Positions 23,194 through 31,809 of a stretch of 36,372 nt of DNA are shown here, one piece after another (the stretch's first letter is position 1; every line of letters begins with the position of its first letter). The stretch spans positions 1 to 36,372 of the forward strand of contig JALUXQ010000192.1 of the NCBI GenBank assembly GCA_027013265.1, written 5' to 3'. The position numbers and the translations under genes were made by a program. The notes beneath the pieces are model-generated. The model was not told the DNA's origin. It saw nothing but the letters and a program-made list of their open reading frames with translations, and searched no databases. Source of the DNA: Campylobacteraceae bacterium. Its GTDB lineage: Bacteria > Campylobacterota > Campylobacteria > Campylobacterales > Sulfurospirillaceae.

Positions 23194-24240
23194 ATGAGTA
23201 GATATAAAATTTACCACCTATCTCACACTGATTTAGATGGATATGGCTGTCAAATGGTCACAAATAGATACTTTGATTCGATACAGTTCTACAACTCAAA
23301 CTATGGAAAAGAGATAAATGAGAGATTTAATGAGATTTTTGGCGATATTCAAAATGATGAAAACCAAAAAAACATCATACTTATTACTGATCTAAATCTA
23401 ACAATGGAGCAAGCCAAAGATTTTGACTCTAGAGTAAAAATTGCAAATGAGGATATACTCATAATTCTACTTGACCATCACAAATCAGGTCAAGAGTGTG
23501 CAAATATCTTCGAGTGGTACTATCTTGATGATAGCAGATGTGCAACAAAAATAACATACGGTTTTTTCTCAAATATCTATGGTAAAGATACAAAGCTTTC
23601 CAAATTTGTAGATGTTGTAAATGCAGTAGACATTTGGTTGGAAAACGAAGATGAATTTGAACTAGGCAAAGTCTGTTTGGGTTTGGTAAGCGGTGCAAAA
23701 GAGATAAACAGAATAATGTTTTCCAAAGAAAATTCAAACTATATGTTTGATCTTTTGACAAAAATACAGCCATTTTTCAAACAAAAAAATGCCCATATAG
23801 TTCTTGATGAAAATATACATAAAATCAAAAAAGAGATACTAAAACAAGACCAAGATGACACTCTAAACAATCTCATTTCAAAGTTCAATGTGCAGTTGCT
23901 CTCAAACAATAGAGATAAAATGAGCATAGAGTATCAAAATCACAAAGGTATCTTGACTTATAACATAGGGAATGTCTCGGTTATCGGCAATGATTTTTTA
24001 AAAGCAAATAGGGAATTTGACTTTTTTATGGATATAACATCTAGAAAAACAGTCAGCTTTAGAGCAAATGGAAAAGTTGATGTCAGCAAGATGGCAGCAA
24101 AATTGGCAAATGGTGGTGGACATCCAAATGCTAGTGGTGGTCTATTTGGAGGCTTCAAAGATGGTTTTATATATGAAAATATCAAAAATCAAGTAGTAAA
24201 CTTGATAAATAAAAAGACAGGGAAAACACATGAAAAATAG
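23194..24240 (+). CDS. DHH-family phosphoesterase
   Basis: A 348-residue member of the DHH superfamily. Metal-binding motifs are visible: HTDLDGYG near residue 10, an ITDLNL acidic motif, LLDHHKSG near 93, and, after a linker, a DHHA1 domain ending in NGGGHPNASGG. Relatives include oligoribonucleases, nanoRNases and cyclic-dinucleotide hydrolases, so the substrate is probably a short RNA or a signalling nucleotide. It has no RecJ-type extra domains and no membrane segments. It lacks a clear ribosome site of its own; an 11-codon ORF (23166-23201) with GGAA just upstream overlaps its start and could couple its translation. Confidence 0.88.
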   Translation: MSRYKIYHLSHTDLDGYGCQMVTNRYFDSIQFYNSNYGKEINERFNEIFGDIQNDENQKNIILITDLNLTMEQAKDFDSRVKIANEDILIILLDHHKSGQECANIFEWYYLDDSRCATKITYGFFSNIYGKDTKLSKFVDVVNAVDIWLENEDEFELGKVCLGLVSGAKEINRIMFSKENSNYMFDLLTKIQPFFKQKNAHIVLDENIHKIKKEILKQDQDDTLNNLISKFNVQLLSNNRDKMSIEYQNHKGILTYNIGNVSVIGNDFLKANREFDFFMDITSRKTVSFRANGKVDVSKMAAKLANGGGHPNASGGLFGGFKDGFIYENIKNQVVNLINKKTGKTHEK

Positions 24241-24472
24241 TGATTTTGATCTAGAGATAGAGGAGTTAGCACTGCAGTTAACCGATATGCTAAGTGCTAC
24301 ATTATACTTTGCAGGTGTGCAAGAAGATAAGCTAAAAGAGGCAAGTGATGCCTATATCGATGCCATAGATATAGTATTAGGTGATGATGATGAGGCGGAG
24401 ATGGGAGTCGAGGAGATTATAAAAATAGTTAAATATCTAAAGCAAAACCAGCCAGATCTATTTTTTAACTGA
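24230..24472 (+). CDS. Small acidic protein of unknown function
   Basis: An 80-residue, strongly acidic, mostly helical protein (EIEELALQLTDMLSATLYFAGV, then a GDDDEAEMGVEEI turn). I do not recognise it. It overlaps the end of the DHH phosphoesterase gene by 11 bases, so the two are probably co-translated. No signal peptide is present. Its stop codon TGA and last residue Asn come from the inverted-repeat end of the adjacent 118-bp element, so the original C-terminus may have been different. Confidence 0.7.
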   Translation: MKNSDFDLEIEELALQLTDMLSATLYFAGVQEDKLKEASDAYIDAIDIVLGDDDEAEMGVEEIIKIVKYLKQNQPDLFFN

Positions 24473-24584
24473 CCTTCGCACTATAATGAGCAAAGCTCGT
24501 TATAGTGGCAGGGACTAAAGCCCCTACAACCTCCTAAAGCTACGAAAAGTAGGACTTTTCGAGAAAAAGTGCGTAAAGTCAGTT
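24467..24584. mobile_element. MITE-like structured repeat element with terminal inverted repeats
   Basis: The element is bounded by AACTGACCTTCGCAC (24467-24481) and, inverted, AACTGACTTTACGCAC (24569-24584). Inside lie a 13-bp hairpin, CACTATAATGAGC/GCTCGTTATAGTG with an AAA loop (24479-24507), a short AGGG/CCCT hairpin (about 24510-24524), and a perfect 8-bp hairpin, CGAAAAGT/ACTTTTCG (24543-24561). There is no coding capacity. Both terminal repeats supply the AACTGA that ends the two converging genes. A truncated relative lies at 35665-35702, so this is a dispersed repeat. It may double as a bidirectional transcription terminator. Confidence 0.7.
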
Positions 24585-25283
24585 TTTAGCTAAGAAAGTT
24601 GCAAAATTTCCCCACTTAAATATAGTCTCTATATTTTTAAATTTTGCATTTAGTATCATCTGCTTGTTCTCCTCTTCGCTGTAGGGAACAAGCACATTCT
24701 CTAAAGCTTCTCTTTTTTGAGATATTTCAAACTCGCTGTAACCTTGTGATTTTTTAAAATCATAATATATATCTATCATTTGCTTGTTTAATTTTTTATC
24801 TTCAAAGATGATTTTTTCACTAAATATAAAAATTCCGCCATCCTTTAAGGCACTATAAATCCTTTCAATCAACTCAACTCTTTGTATAGGTCTTATGAAC
24901 TGCAACATATAGTTTGCTATAATGATGTCACTTTTAGGAATATCAAGTTTCAAGATATCTGCATTTTCCAACTTTATATCTGCCCCATATGCTTCTACTT
25001 TTTTTCTTGCTTGGCCAAGCATCGCATCAGAATTATCGAACCCCAAAAGAGTTAGTTTTTTGTTTATTTTTGAGTTTATGCCAAGGAGTGTGTTTGCGGT
25101 TGAACAACCTAAATCCACCACCACATCTCCATCTTTTACATGTAGCTCAACAAGGCTACAAATCAAAGATAAAACTTTAGCATAAAAAGGGATAGATCTA
25201 TCAAGCATATCATCAAAAACAGAAGCAACCTTTTCATCAAATTCAAACTGTTTTTCTATAGGAGTTTCAAATACTTTATCCAT
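24579..25283 (-). CDS. cmoA: Carboxy-S-adenosyl-L-methionine synthase CmoA
   Basis: A 234-residue class I SAM-fold protein. It has VVDLGCSTANTLLG as the SAM-binding loop, and the CmoA-type N-terminus (FDEKVASVFDDMLDRSIPFY) and KREALENVLVPYSEEEN region. CmoA converts SAM and prephenate to carboxy-SAM, which CmoB uses to make the wobble base cmo5U in tRNA; cmoB is not in this window. It starts on the base after the ribF stop and is the last gene of a ten-gene minus-strand run. Its last residue and stop are contributed by the inverted-repeat element. Confidence 0.9.
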   Translation of the reverse strand: MDKVFETPIEKQFEFDEKVASVFDDMLDRSIPFYAKVLSLICSLVELHVKDGDVVVDLGCSTANTLLGINSKINKKLTLLGFDNSDAMLGQARKKVEAYGADIKLENADILKLDIPKSDIIIANYMLQFIRPIQRVELIERIYSALKDGGIFIFSEKIIFEDKKLNKQMIDIYYDFKKSQGYSEFEISQKREALENVLVPYSEEENKQMILNAKFKNIETIFKWGNFATFLAKN

Positions 25284-26120
25284 TTAACGCCTTTTATATG
25301 CTATTGGCTGACACTCTTGTATGTCTTTTTGTATCTGCTCTTTTAACTCTTTTAGAGAATTAAATTTTTTGTTTTCTCTTAAATACTTCAAGAAACAGAC
25401 AGTGAAGTTTTTTATATTGTCTACCTCTTTATTGATTATATGAGTTTCGCAAGAAAATGCACCATCGGTACTCTCTCTTAATCCTATAAATGTTACAGAT
25501 GGGAATGAGACTCCATCGATGATACTTTTTGTCTTGTAGACACCATTTTTTGGCAGTATATACTTTTCAACATTTAAATTTAAAGTAGGAACTAACTCCT
25601 TTTTTCCAAGTCCTTGACCTTTTATGACATCTCCTTGCATGCAGTAGTCTCTGCCTAGAAGCATATTTGCTTTTTGGATATCGCCTTTTTTTAAAAACTC
25701 TCTTATAGTTGATGAATGTACCGAAATACCATCGATAAAAAATTCATCTACTACATCAATTTTTCCATCAAACAGTTTTTTTAAATCATATAAATTACAA
25801 GATCTATTTGCTCCAAATTTAAAATCATATCCAACAACAATCTTCTTTAAATTTGGAAAATCTTTTTTCAGAAATGATAAAAAACCAATGCAATCATAAT
25901 CTTTTATAAGTTCAAAGTCGATATAAAAACAGGGAAATTTAGTAAAATAACTTCGATTTTTACCAGGTGTTATATTTGCTCTTCCTCTATAAACAACAAG
26001 TAAGGCACCATTTTCCCCAAGCCTGTTTATAAGCTGTTGATGTCCCAAATGGACACCATCAAAATTTCCGATAGCAATAGAGTCGATTTTATCTTTTCTT
26101 AAAACAGTAGAATGTTTCAA
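25284..26120 (-). CDS. ribF: Bifunctional riboflavin kinase/FAD synthetase RibF
   Basis: A 278-residue enzyme that makes FMN and then FAD. The N-terminal adenylyltransferase domain shows IAIGNFDGVHLGHQQLINRL and later SSTIREFLKKGDI. The C-terminal kinase domain starts at KGQGLGKKELVPTLNL, in place of the common GR-x-LG-x-PTAN, and continues with NGVYKTK. As I recall, RibF proteins of Helicobacter and Campylobacter share this altered motif and the short length. The gene overlaps tlyA by 32 bases. Confidence 0.93.
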   Translation of the reverse strand: MKHSTVLRKDKIDSIAIGNFDGVHLGHQQLINRLGENGALLVVYRGRANITPGKNRSYFTKFPCFYIDFELIKDYDCIGFLSFLKKDFPNLKKIVVGYDFKFGANRSCNLYDLKKLFDGKIDVVDEFFIDGISVHSSTIREFLKKGDIQKANMLLGRDYCMQGDVIKGQGLGKKELVPTLNLNVEKYILPKNGVYKTKSIIDGVSFPSVTFIGLRESTDGAFSCETHIINKEVDNIKNFTVCFLKYLRENKKFNSLKELKEQIQKDIQECQPIAYKRR

Positions 26121-26799
26121 TATTTCCCTCCTTGCCTTTTAAAATTGAGTCGCTACTATATACAAAATCCCAATCCTGCTGAGCTTTTGCTTCAAATTTC
26201 TCTTTTGCTTTTTTTATAGCAAAATTATCTTTTACAACACCTTTTTTATCTCTCTTTGCTCCAATTCCAACTTCAAATTGAGGCTTAAAAAGTATCACTA
26301 TATACTCTTTTGCAAATCTATCTATATCTTTTAAAATCTGCTCTATCCCTATAAATGACACATCACATGTAACTATATCAAATTTTTGGTTATATGAAAA
26401 ATCTCTTATATCTGTTTGCTCAAAAATCTCTAAATTTTCAGATGATTTTAGACTAGCATGAAGTTGTTCACTCCCTACATCTACAGCCACAACCTCTTTT
26501 GCACCCTCTTCTAAAAGAACTTGCACAAATCCACCTGTACTACTTCCGATATCGAGACAACTTTTGTCTTTTATTAAGAATTTATCTTGAGACTTGATGA
26601 AAGATTTGAGTTTGTATCCTGCTCTGCTGACATACTGTTTTGGATTTAAAATTTCTATTTTGTTTGACTCATCTACCTCAAAACTTGGCTTAGAAACAAC
26701 TTTTCCACCAACCAAAACTTGTAAGCTTTTTATCAACTCTTGTGCTTTGTTTCTACTTTGTGTAAGCCCACTTTTGTATATAAAATTATCCAATCTCAT
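26089..26799 (-). CDS. tlyA: TlyA family rRNA 2'-O-methyltransferase
   Basis: A 236-residue protein with an N-terminal S4 RNA-binding domain (MRLDNFIYKSGLTQSRNKAQELI) and a C-terminal FtsJ-like SAM methyltransferase domain (CLDIGSSTGGFVQVLLEEGA, VVAVDVGSEQLH). TlyA methylates ribose 2'-O positions in 16S and/or 23S rRNA and affects capreomycin sensitivity; the older name is hemolysin A. I chose ATG 26799 because translation then begins MRLDN, as in relatives; upstream GTG and ATG codons add six unconserved residues. It overlaps ligA and ribF. Confidence 0.92.
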   Translation of the reverse strand: MRLDNFIYKSGLTQSRNKAQELIKSLQVLVGGKVVSKPSFEVDESNKIEILNPKQYVSRAGYKLKSFIKSQDKFLIKDKSCLDIGSSTGGFVQVLLEEGAKEVVAVDVGSEQLHASLKSSENLEIFEQTDIRDFSYNQKFDIVTCDVSFIGIEQILKDIDRFAKEYIVILFKPQFEVGIGAKRDKKGVVKDNFAIKKAKEKFEAKAQQDWDFVYSSDSILKGKEGNIETFYCFKKR

Positions 26800-28735
26800 G
26801 CCACATCTCATCTTCACTTAAAATTTTTATACCCAATACCAGAGCCTTTTCATATTTACTGCCTGCATCTTTTCCATATATAACAAAATCACTCTTTTTT
26901 GATACGCTATTTGTTACTTTTGCGCCATATCTCTCTAAAGTACTCTTTATCTCATCTCTTGGTCTTGACATGCTCCCTGTTATAACAACTGTTTTACCTG
27001 TAAAGATGGACTCTATTTTTTCTATTTTTTCGGGTAGCTTTATATCTAATGTCTCAGTGAGGTTTAAAACTCTTTGCCTGTTTACCAAGAGAAACTCTTC
27101 TAGACTTTTTGCCATCTCTTCACCAAAGCCTTCTATTTTTACAATCTCTGCAATATCTGCTTCAATCCATCGGTCTGCAAAAACTTCAGCTATCTTTTTT
27201 GCTGCTACCTCTCCTATGTGTTCAATCCCTAAAGCGTTTATAAATCTGTGCAACTCTATTGTTTTTGAATTTTTGATAGAGTCCAAAAGATTTTGTGCCT
27301 TTTTTATCTTAAAGCCATCAAGTCCAAGCAAATCTTCTAGCGTCAAACTGTATAAATCTTCAACACTTTTTAGTAAACCTTTTTGAAACAAAAGCTCGAC
27401 GATTTTATTTCCTAAGCCATCGATATTTAAGCATTTTTTAGAGGCAAAATGTATGATAGAGTTAACCACTCTTGCTTCACATGTGAGATTTTGACACTTT
27501 ATCAAGATACCCTCATCCAAAAGTTCACTATGGCATATCGGACATTTTGTCGGTCTTTCTATCTTATATTCGCTTCCATCTCTTCTATCTGTCAAAACTT
27601 TGGTGACTTTTGGTATAACATCTCCACTTCTTATGATGATAACTGAGTCATTTATCTCTATATCTTTTCTTTTGATTTCATCAAAGTTGTGCAAAGTTGC
27701 TCTCTCTACCACTACGCCTTCTATATTTACTGGCTCCAAAATCGCTACTGGAGTTAAAACGCCAGTTCTTCCTACTTGGATTATGATATCTTTTATCTTT
27801 GTTATCTTCTCAATTGCTGGAAACTTAAAAGCCACCATCCACCTTGGATATTTAACTGTGTATCCTAGCTCCTCTTCTAGTGAAATCTCATCAATTTTAA
27901 CAACCATTCCATCCATCATCATAGCAATCTCATCGCGAGATTTTAGAAGCTCATCATATAGAGAAAATAGATCATCAATACTCTTGCTAATCATCACTTT
28001 GGGTGGTTTTAAAAAACCCTGTTTATAGATAAAATCCATCTTTTGACTCAGCATTTCATTTTTTAGACTATTTTGACCTATTCCCCAAGGGTAAAACATC
28101 AACTTTCTGCTAGCTGTAATCTTTGTGTCTAATTGCCTCAAACTACCTGCTGCTGCATTTCTTGGATTTGCAAAGGGTGGCTCACCATTTTCTAATCTCA
28201 AAAGATTGATATGCAAAAAATCATCTTTAGTGATGACAACTTCACCTCTTATTTCGATCAACTCTTCATAATCAATCTTCAAAGGTACACTATCAATCGT
28301 CTTTGCGTTTTCAGTAACATCTTCCCCAATGCTACCGTCCCCTCGACTGATAGCTTGTTTCAACTCGCCATTTTTATATATCAAGTTTAGGCTTGCGCCG
28401 TCAAATTTTGGTTCACAATAGAAGGTAAAATTATCACTTGTTTTTTTAACTCTTTTGATCCAGCTTTCCAACTCATCTGCATCAAAAACATCCTCCATGC
28501 TCCACATCCTGCTAAGATGCTTAGCTTTGGAAAAACTATCCAAGACAACTCCTCCAACTCTTTTTGTTGGGGAGTTAGGGTCTGCCAATCTTGGATTTTC
28601 CTCTTCAAACTTTAAAACTTTATGATAGAGCTTATCGTACTCTTCGTCACTAGCTATCGGATCATCATATGTGTAGTATGCACTTGCCCACCTGTTTAGT
28701 AACTCTACATCTCTTTTGTATTCAACTTTATTCAT
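26786..28735 (-). CDS. ligA: NAD-dependent DNA ligase LigA
   Basis: Replicative DNA ligase of 649 residues. Domain order is complete: Ia NAD-binding region (YYTYDDP); adenylation domain with the catalytic Lys in EPKFDGASLNL; OB fold; a four-cysteine zinc finger (CPICHSELL, then CQNLTCEA); helix-hairpin-helix repeats (IDGLGNKIVELL, LLGLDGF); and a C-terminal BRCT domain (TGKTVVITGSMSRPRDEI onward). I chose ATG 28735, which overlaps the upstream stop as ATGA. It lies in the ten-gene housekeeping run. Confidence 0.98.
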   Translation of the reverse strand: MNKVEYKRDVELLNRWASAYYTYDDPIASDEEYDKLYHKVLKFEEENPRLADPNSPTKRVGGVVLDSFSKAKHLSRMWSMEDVFDADELESWIKRVKKTSDNFTFYCEPKFDGASLNLIYKNGELKQAISRGDGSIGEDVTENAKTIDSVPLKIDYEELIEIRGEVVITKDDFLHINLLRLENGEPPFANPRNAAAGSLRQLDTKITASRKLMFYPWGIGQNSLKNEMLSQKMDFIYKQGFLKPPKVMISKSIDDLFSLYDELLKSRDEIAMMMDGMVVKIDEISLEEELGYTVKYPRWMVAFKFPAIEKITKIKDIIIQVGRTGVLTPVAILEPVNIEGVVVERATLHNFDEIKRKDIEINDSVIIIRSGDVIPKVTKVLTDRRDGSEYKIERPTKCPICHSELLDEGILIKCQNLTCEARVVNSIIHFASKKCLNIDGLGNKIVELLFQKGLLKSVEDLYSLTLEDLLGLDGFKIKKAQNLLDSIKNSKTIELHRFINALGIEHIGEVAAKKIAEVFADRWIEADIAEIVKIEGFGEEMAKSLEEFLLVNRQRVLNLTETLDIKLPEKIEKIESIFTGKTVVITGSMSRPRDEIKSTLERYGAKVTNSVSKKSDFVIYGKDAGSKYEKALVLGIKILSEDEMWHEIG

Positions 28736-29493
28736 TTTAACCAACTATCATATATCAATTTAAGTATCGTGACACCCACTACAAAAAGAAAAAAACCTCT
28801 TATAAATGAGACCTCTTTTTTGACAACCAGCGATGAGCCCACAAATGCACCTATGATTTGCCCACATCCCATGATGACACCTATAAAAAACAGAACATTT
28901 CCACTAAATAAAAATACCCCCAAGGATACTATATTGCTAGTAAAATTCATCACTTTTGTAGTCGCAGTTGCTTTTTTGAGATTCATGCCCATTAAAGTCA
29001 CCGAAGCAATTGTCCAAAATGTTCCTGTTCCAGGTCCAAAAAAACCATCATAAAAACCAATCAAAATGCCAAAAATAAGAAAAAAAAGTGGCATGCCCAA
29101 TCTTGAACTCTTTTCGATAGTTCCAAAACTAGGATTAAACAGTGTATATAGAAAAATCAAAACCAGCATAAAAGGTATGATTTTATTTAAGATATTTGCA
29201 TCCAACAATAAAATAGTCTTTGTGCCAATCATAGCGCCTATAAAGGTAAAAATCACGCCTATATAGACCTCTTTAAAACTAACTAAACCCTTTTTTACAA
29301 AATTAGCAGATGCAGTGAAACTTCCAAAAGAGCTTTGGAGTTTATTTGTAGCAAGCGCTATATGAGGTGGCATACCAGATGCCATAAGTACTGGCACTGT
29401 GATAATCCCACCACCTCCTGCGATGGAATCTACAAATCCAGCCAAAAAACCAGCAAGAACAAATATAACATAATAGTAAAATTCAAATTCCAT
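28732..29493 (-). CDS. TSUP (TauE/SafE) family membrane permease
   Basis: A 253-residue polytopic membrane protein with about eight hydrophobic segments. The N-terminal LAGFLAGFVDSIAGGGGIITVP is the TSUP signature, and a second GFYDGFFGPGTGTFW motif marks the internal repeat. TSUP members move sulfite, sulfonates, thiosulfate or related organic anions; the substrate here is unknown. A sulfur anion would fit a sulfur-oxidising host, but that is a guess. It overlaps folP by one base and ligA by four. Confidence 0.85.
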   Translation of the reverse strand: MEFEFYYYVIFVLAGFLAGFVDSIAGGGGIITVPVLMASGMPPHIALATNKLQSSFGSFTASANFVKKGLVSFKEVYIGVIFTFIGAMIGTKTILLLDANILNKIIPFMLVLIFLYTLFNPSFGTIEKSSRLGMPLFFLIFGILIGFYDGFFGPGTGTFWTIASVTLMGMNLKKATATTKVMNFTSNIVSLGVFLFSGNVLFFIGVIMGCGQIIGAFVGSSLVVKKEVSFIRGFFLFVVGVTILKLIYDSWLK

Positions 29494-30635
29494 TAAATTG
29501 CCCCAAGAACCGCATCTTGAACACTAAGTGCTTGAAAATGCTCTTTTACATCATGAACACGGACTATACTAGCTCCTCTTCTAACAGCTTCTAAGTGTAT
29601 AGCCAAAGTTCCAGGGAGTCTCTCTTCTGTCTTGCTTGGCGTTATTAAATCTATCATGGACTTTCTGCTAGCACCTACTAAAAGTGGAAAATTAAATCTC
29701 AAAAAATGTTCAAGATGAAGCAAGAGAGCAAGATTGTGCTCTAGCCTCTTTCCAAAGCCGATACCAACATCTAGTATGATATTTTGCACTCCAAAACTCT
29801 TGGCTTTTTCCACTCTTTCTTGAAAAAATTTATCAATATCTAGCACAACATTGTCATACTTTGGATCTTTTTGCATCTGCTGCGTGGAGCCAAGCTTGTG
29901 CATAAGGACTACGGTCGCATCAAACTGCGAAGCAAGTTTTGCCACTTCATCACTCTTTAGAGCTGTTATATCATTTATGATTTTAAAACCACTATCTAGT
30001 GCATACTTTAAACACAATGCACTATAGCTATCTAAAGAAAATTCTACCTCTTCAAAAAGCCTATTTTTATAGACAATATCTATAATGTTTTTGACTCTGC
30101 TAAACTCCTCTTCTTCACTTACCGGTATGCTTCCTGGTCTACTTGAAACTCCGCCGATGTCTATGATATCAGCACCATCTTCTATCATTTTTTTGATTCT
30201 GTTTAGTGCATCAAAATCTGCAAATCTACTCTCTTTGAAAAAGCTATCATCATTTGCATTCAAAACACCCATTATCTTCGTTTTTACTCTATTTGTATTT
30301 AAAAAATCTGGCAATGAATTTGCCAGCTCTTTTAGTCCAAAAGGCTGGATACTCTCTTTTTTACTAAGTCTTAAAATCTGCTCACTTGTCGCAATCAAGA
30401 CGGCATCGCAGTACTTTTGCTCGCATGTAACACAACTCTTTGGCACTGCCAAATCTGCGCCGATGGAGAGAGCATCTTGCTTTAGGATATTTGCTGCAGG
30501 AGTTCGCAAATCTTTTATATATAAAAAGTGTATTTTTGATTTTTTGCTTAGTATCTTTATGCCCTCTTTTGTGGTGCCAATCTTCGTCAAAAGCATATCT
30601 AAGGATGTATCGTTTGAAATCTTATATATTTGCAT
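29493..30635 (-). CDS. folP: Dihydropteroate synthase FolP with N-terminal extension
   Basis: A 380-residue protein whose last ~260 residues form the TIM-barrel dihydropteroate synthase of folate synthesis and target of sulfonamides. Conserved elements are altered: MGVLNANDDSF (122-132) in place of MG-LN-TPDSF, and DIGGVSSRPG (159-168) in place of DIGGESTRPG. Later motifs are recognisable (ALDSG near the pterin site, LDVGIGFGK, LVGASRKSMI, HDVKEH). The first ~115 residues are an extension absent from E. coli FolP, with three cysteines in CVTCEQKYC (68-76). It sits beside holB, hobA and lysC as in Helicobacter. Confidence 0.92.
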   Translation of the reverse strand: MQIYKISNDTSLDMLLTKIGTTKEGIKILSKKSKIHFLYIKDLRTPAANILKQDALSIGADLAVPKSCVTCEQKYCDAVLIATSEQILRLSKKESIQPFGLKELANSLPDFLNTNRVKTKIMGVLNANDDSFFKESRFADFDALNRIKKMIEDGADIIDIGGVSSRPGSIPVSEEEEFSRVKNIIDIVYKNRLFEEVEFSLDSYSALCLKYALDSGFKIINDITALKSDEVAKLASQFDATVVLMHKLGSTQQMQKDPKYDNVVLDIDKFFQERVEKAKSFGVQNIILDVGIGFGKRLEHNLALLLHLEHFLRFNFPLLVGASRKSMIDLITPSKTEERLPGTLAIHLEAVRRGASIVRVHDVKEHFQALSVQDAVLGAI

Positions 30636-30636
30636 A

Positions 30637-31287
30637 TCAACCTTTTTTTGTATATATGGATAATAGTAGCGAAATCAAAATATTATTTGGTCTCGAATTT
30701 AACTCACACAGTTGTAGTAGTTTTTCAAAATATTCCATCTCTTTTGTGCTAAATGATATATGACACTCAGTAATAGCAGAAGTAACTATACGCTGCACTA
30801 GCGCCTTTAGTTCATTCTTACTAATCCTTGAATTTTCCTGTACGAAATCATAAATCATGTTTAGTTCTAAATTTTTGATGTCTAAGCTTAACTCTACTTT
30901 ATCCTCTTTCAACTCTAAATTTCGGCTAGGCATCCTTGAGCGGATTGTGGGTAAAAAAACATTTTTAGTTTCACATACTAAAATAAAAACGATATTTTTT
31001 GGTGGCTCTTCTAGTATCTTTAAAAGTGAATTTTGAGCATATATATTGTAGTTTTTAGCACCTAAAACTAAGATTTTACTATCACTTTCAGCTATGTAAG
31101 CCTCTTTTACAACACTTTTGGCATCTTCGAGTAAAAAGTCATCTTTGAGAAAAAATTTACAGTTTTTCTCGGCTAGTTCATCCCTAAGATGTTCATATGC
31201 ACTTTGTAAATTTTTGCAAATATATATACAACTTTGTGTCTCACCACTACTCTGTCTCAAAATCAACCTCTGCAAAAAGTAAAGCAT
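30637..31287 (-). CDS. holB: DNA polymerase III delta' subunit (HolB), short form
   Basis: A clamp-loader subunit of 216 residues or slightly fewer. The best mark is NSLLKILEEPPKNIVFILVCETKNVFLPTIRSRM, which corresponds to the delta' sensor-1 region and the TI-SRC motif (here TIRSRM, lacking the Cys). No P-loop is visible, as expected for delta', and the protein is far shorter than the 334-residue E. coli subunit; the Helicobacter homologue is likewise short. The start is unsure: ATG 31287 overlaps hobA by 41 bases, while TTG 31260 has AGAGG six bases upstream. The neighbours lysC-hobA and folP match Helicobacter order. Confidence 0.82.
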   Translation of the reverse strand: MLYFLQRLILRQSSGETQSCIYICKNLQSAYEHLRDELAEKNCKFFLKDDFLLEDAKSVVKEAYIAESDSKILVLGAKNYNIYAQNSLLKILEEPPKNIVFILVCETKNVFLPTIRSRMPSRNLELKEDKVELSLDIKNLELNMIYDFVQENSRISKNELKALVQRIVTSAITECHISFSTKEMEYFEKLLQLCELNSRPNNILISLLLSIYTKKG

Positions 31288-31798
31288 TTATACTTTTATC
31301 CAAAAGTTTATATAGTTGAATCAATTTTAAATCCAAATTTTCATCACTTGAAGAGAGAAGAAAGCTATTTTGCAACTGTTCGTCCATGACCCAGATAAAA
31401 CTGTCATCTTTCCTTTTTGCAATTTGCATCTTTATGTTGTTATTTTTACCAACAAAAAAGTAGGTATATCCTTGTGGAAATGTTTGATATAGAAGATTTT
31501 CTAAAAGCTCTATATCATCTTTTGTTTTTATGCTATTTAGTGCTGGATATATAGATTTTAGAGAGATAAATGGCAAAAGTGGTCTGTTTTTACTTAGCTT
31601 GTTTATATCTTTTAGCATGTATTCGCAAAACCACTCTCTATCGTCATCAGTGACCACAAGTATAGTATGACCTTCAAGCAGATTTTTCAACATAGACATA
31701 TTTAGAGGAACCCATTCAAATCTCTTCTCCTCCATCCAACTCATCATTGAGCCATCTTTTCTTATGTTATCAAGCGTCCACTTTAAAAATTTTTGCAT
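31247..31798 (-). CDS. hobA: HobA, DnaA-interacting regulator of replication initiation
   Basis: A 183-residue protein matching HobA of Helicobacter in length and neighbourhood (between lysC and holB). HobA is a structural counterpart of DiaA: a tetramer that binds DnaA domain I and promotes orisome assembly. The N-terminus (FLKWTLDNIRKDGSMMSWMEEKRFEWVPL) and the VVTDDDREWFCEYML segment look like the conserved SIS-like fold of the family. HobA is known only from Campylobacterota, so this is a good lineage marker. The assignment comes from memory of the family plus synteny. Confidence 0.85.
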   Translation of the reverse strand: MQKFLKWTLDNIRKDGSMMSWMEEKRFEWVPLNMSMLKNLLEGHTILVVTDDDREWFCEYMLKDINKLSKNRPLLPFISLKSIYPALNSIKTKDDIELLENLLYQTFPQGYTYFFVGKNNNIKMQIAKRKDDSFIWVMDEQLQNSFLLSSSDENLDLKLIQLYKLLDKSINALLFAEVDFETE

Positions 31799-31809
31799 TA
31801 AAAGCAGTC

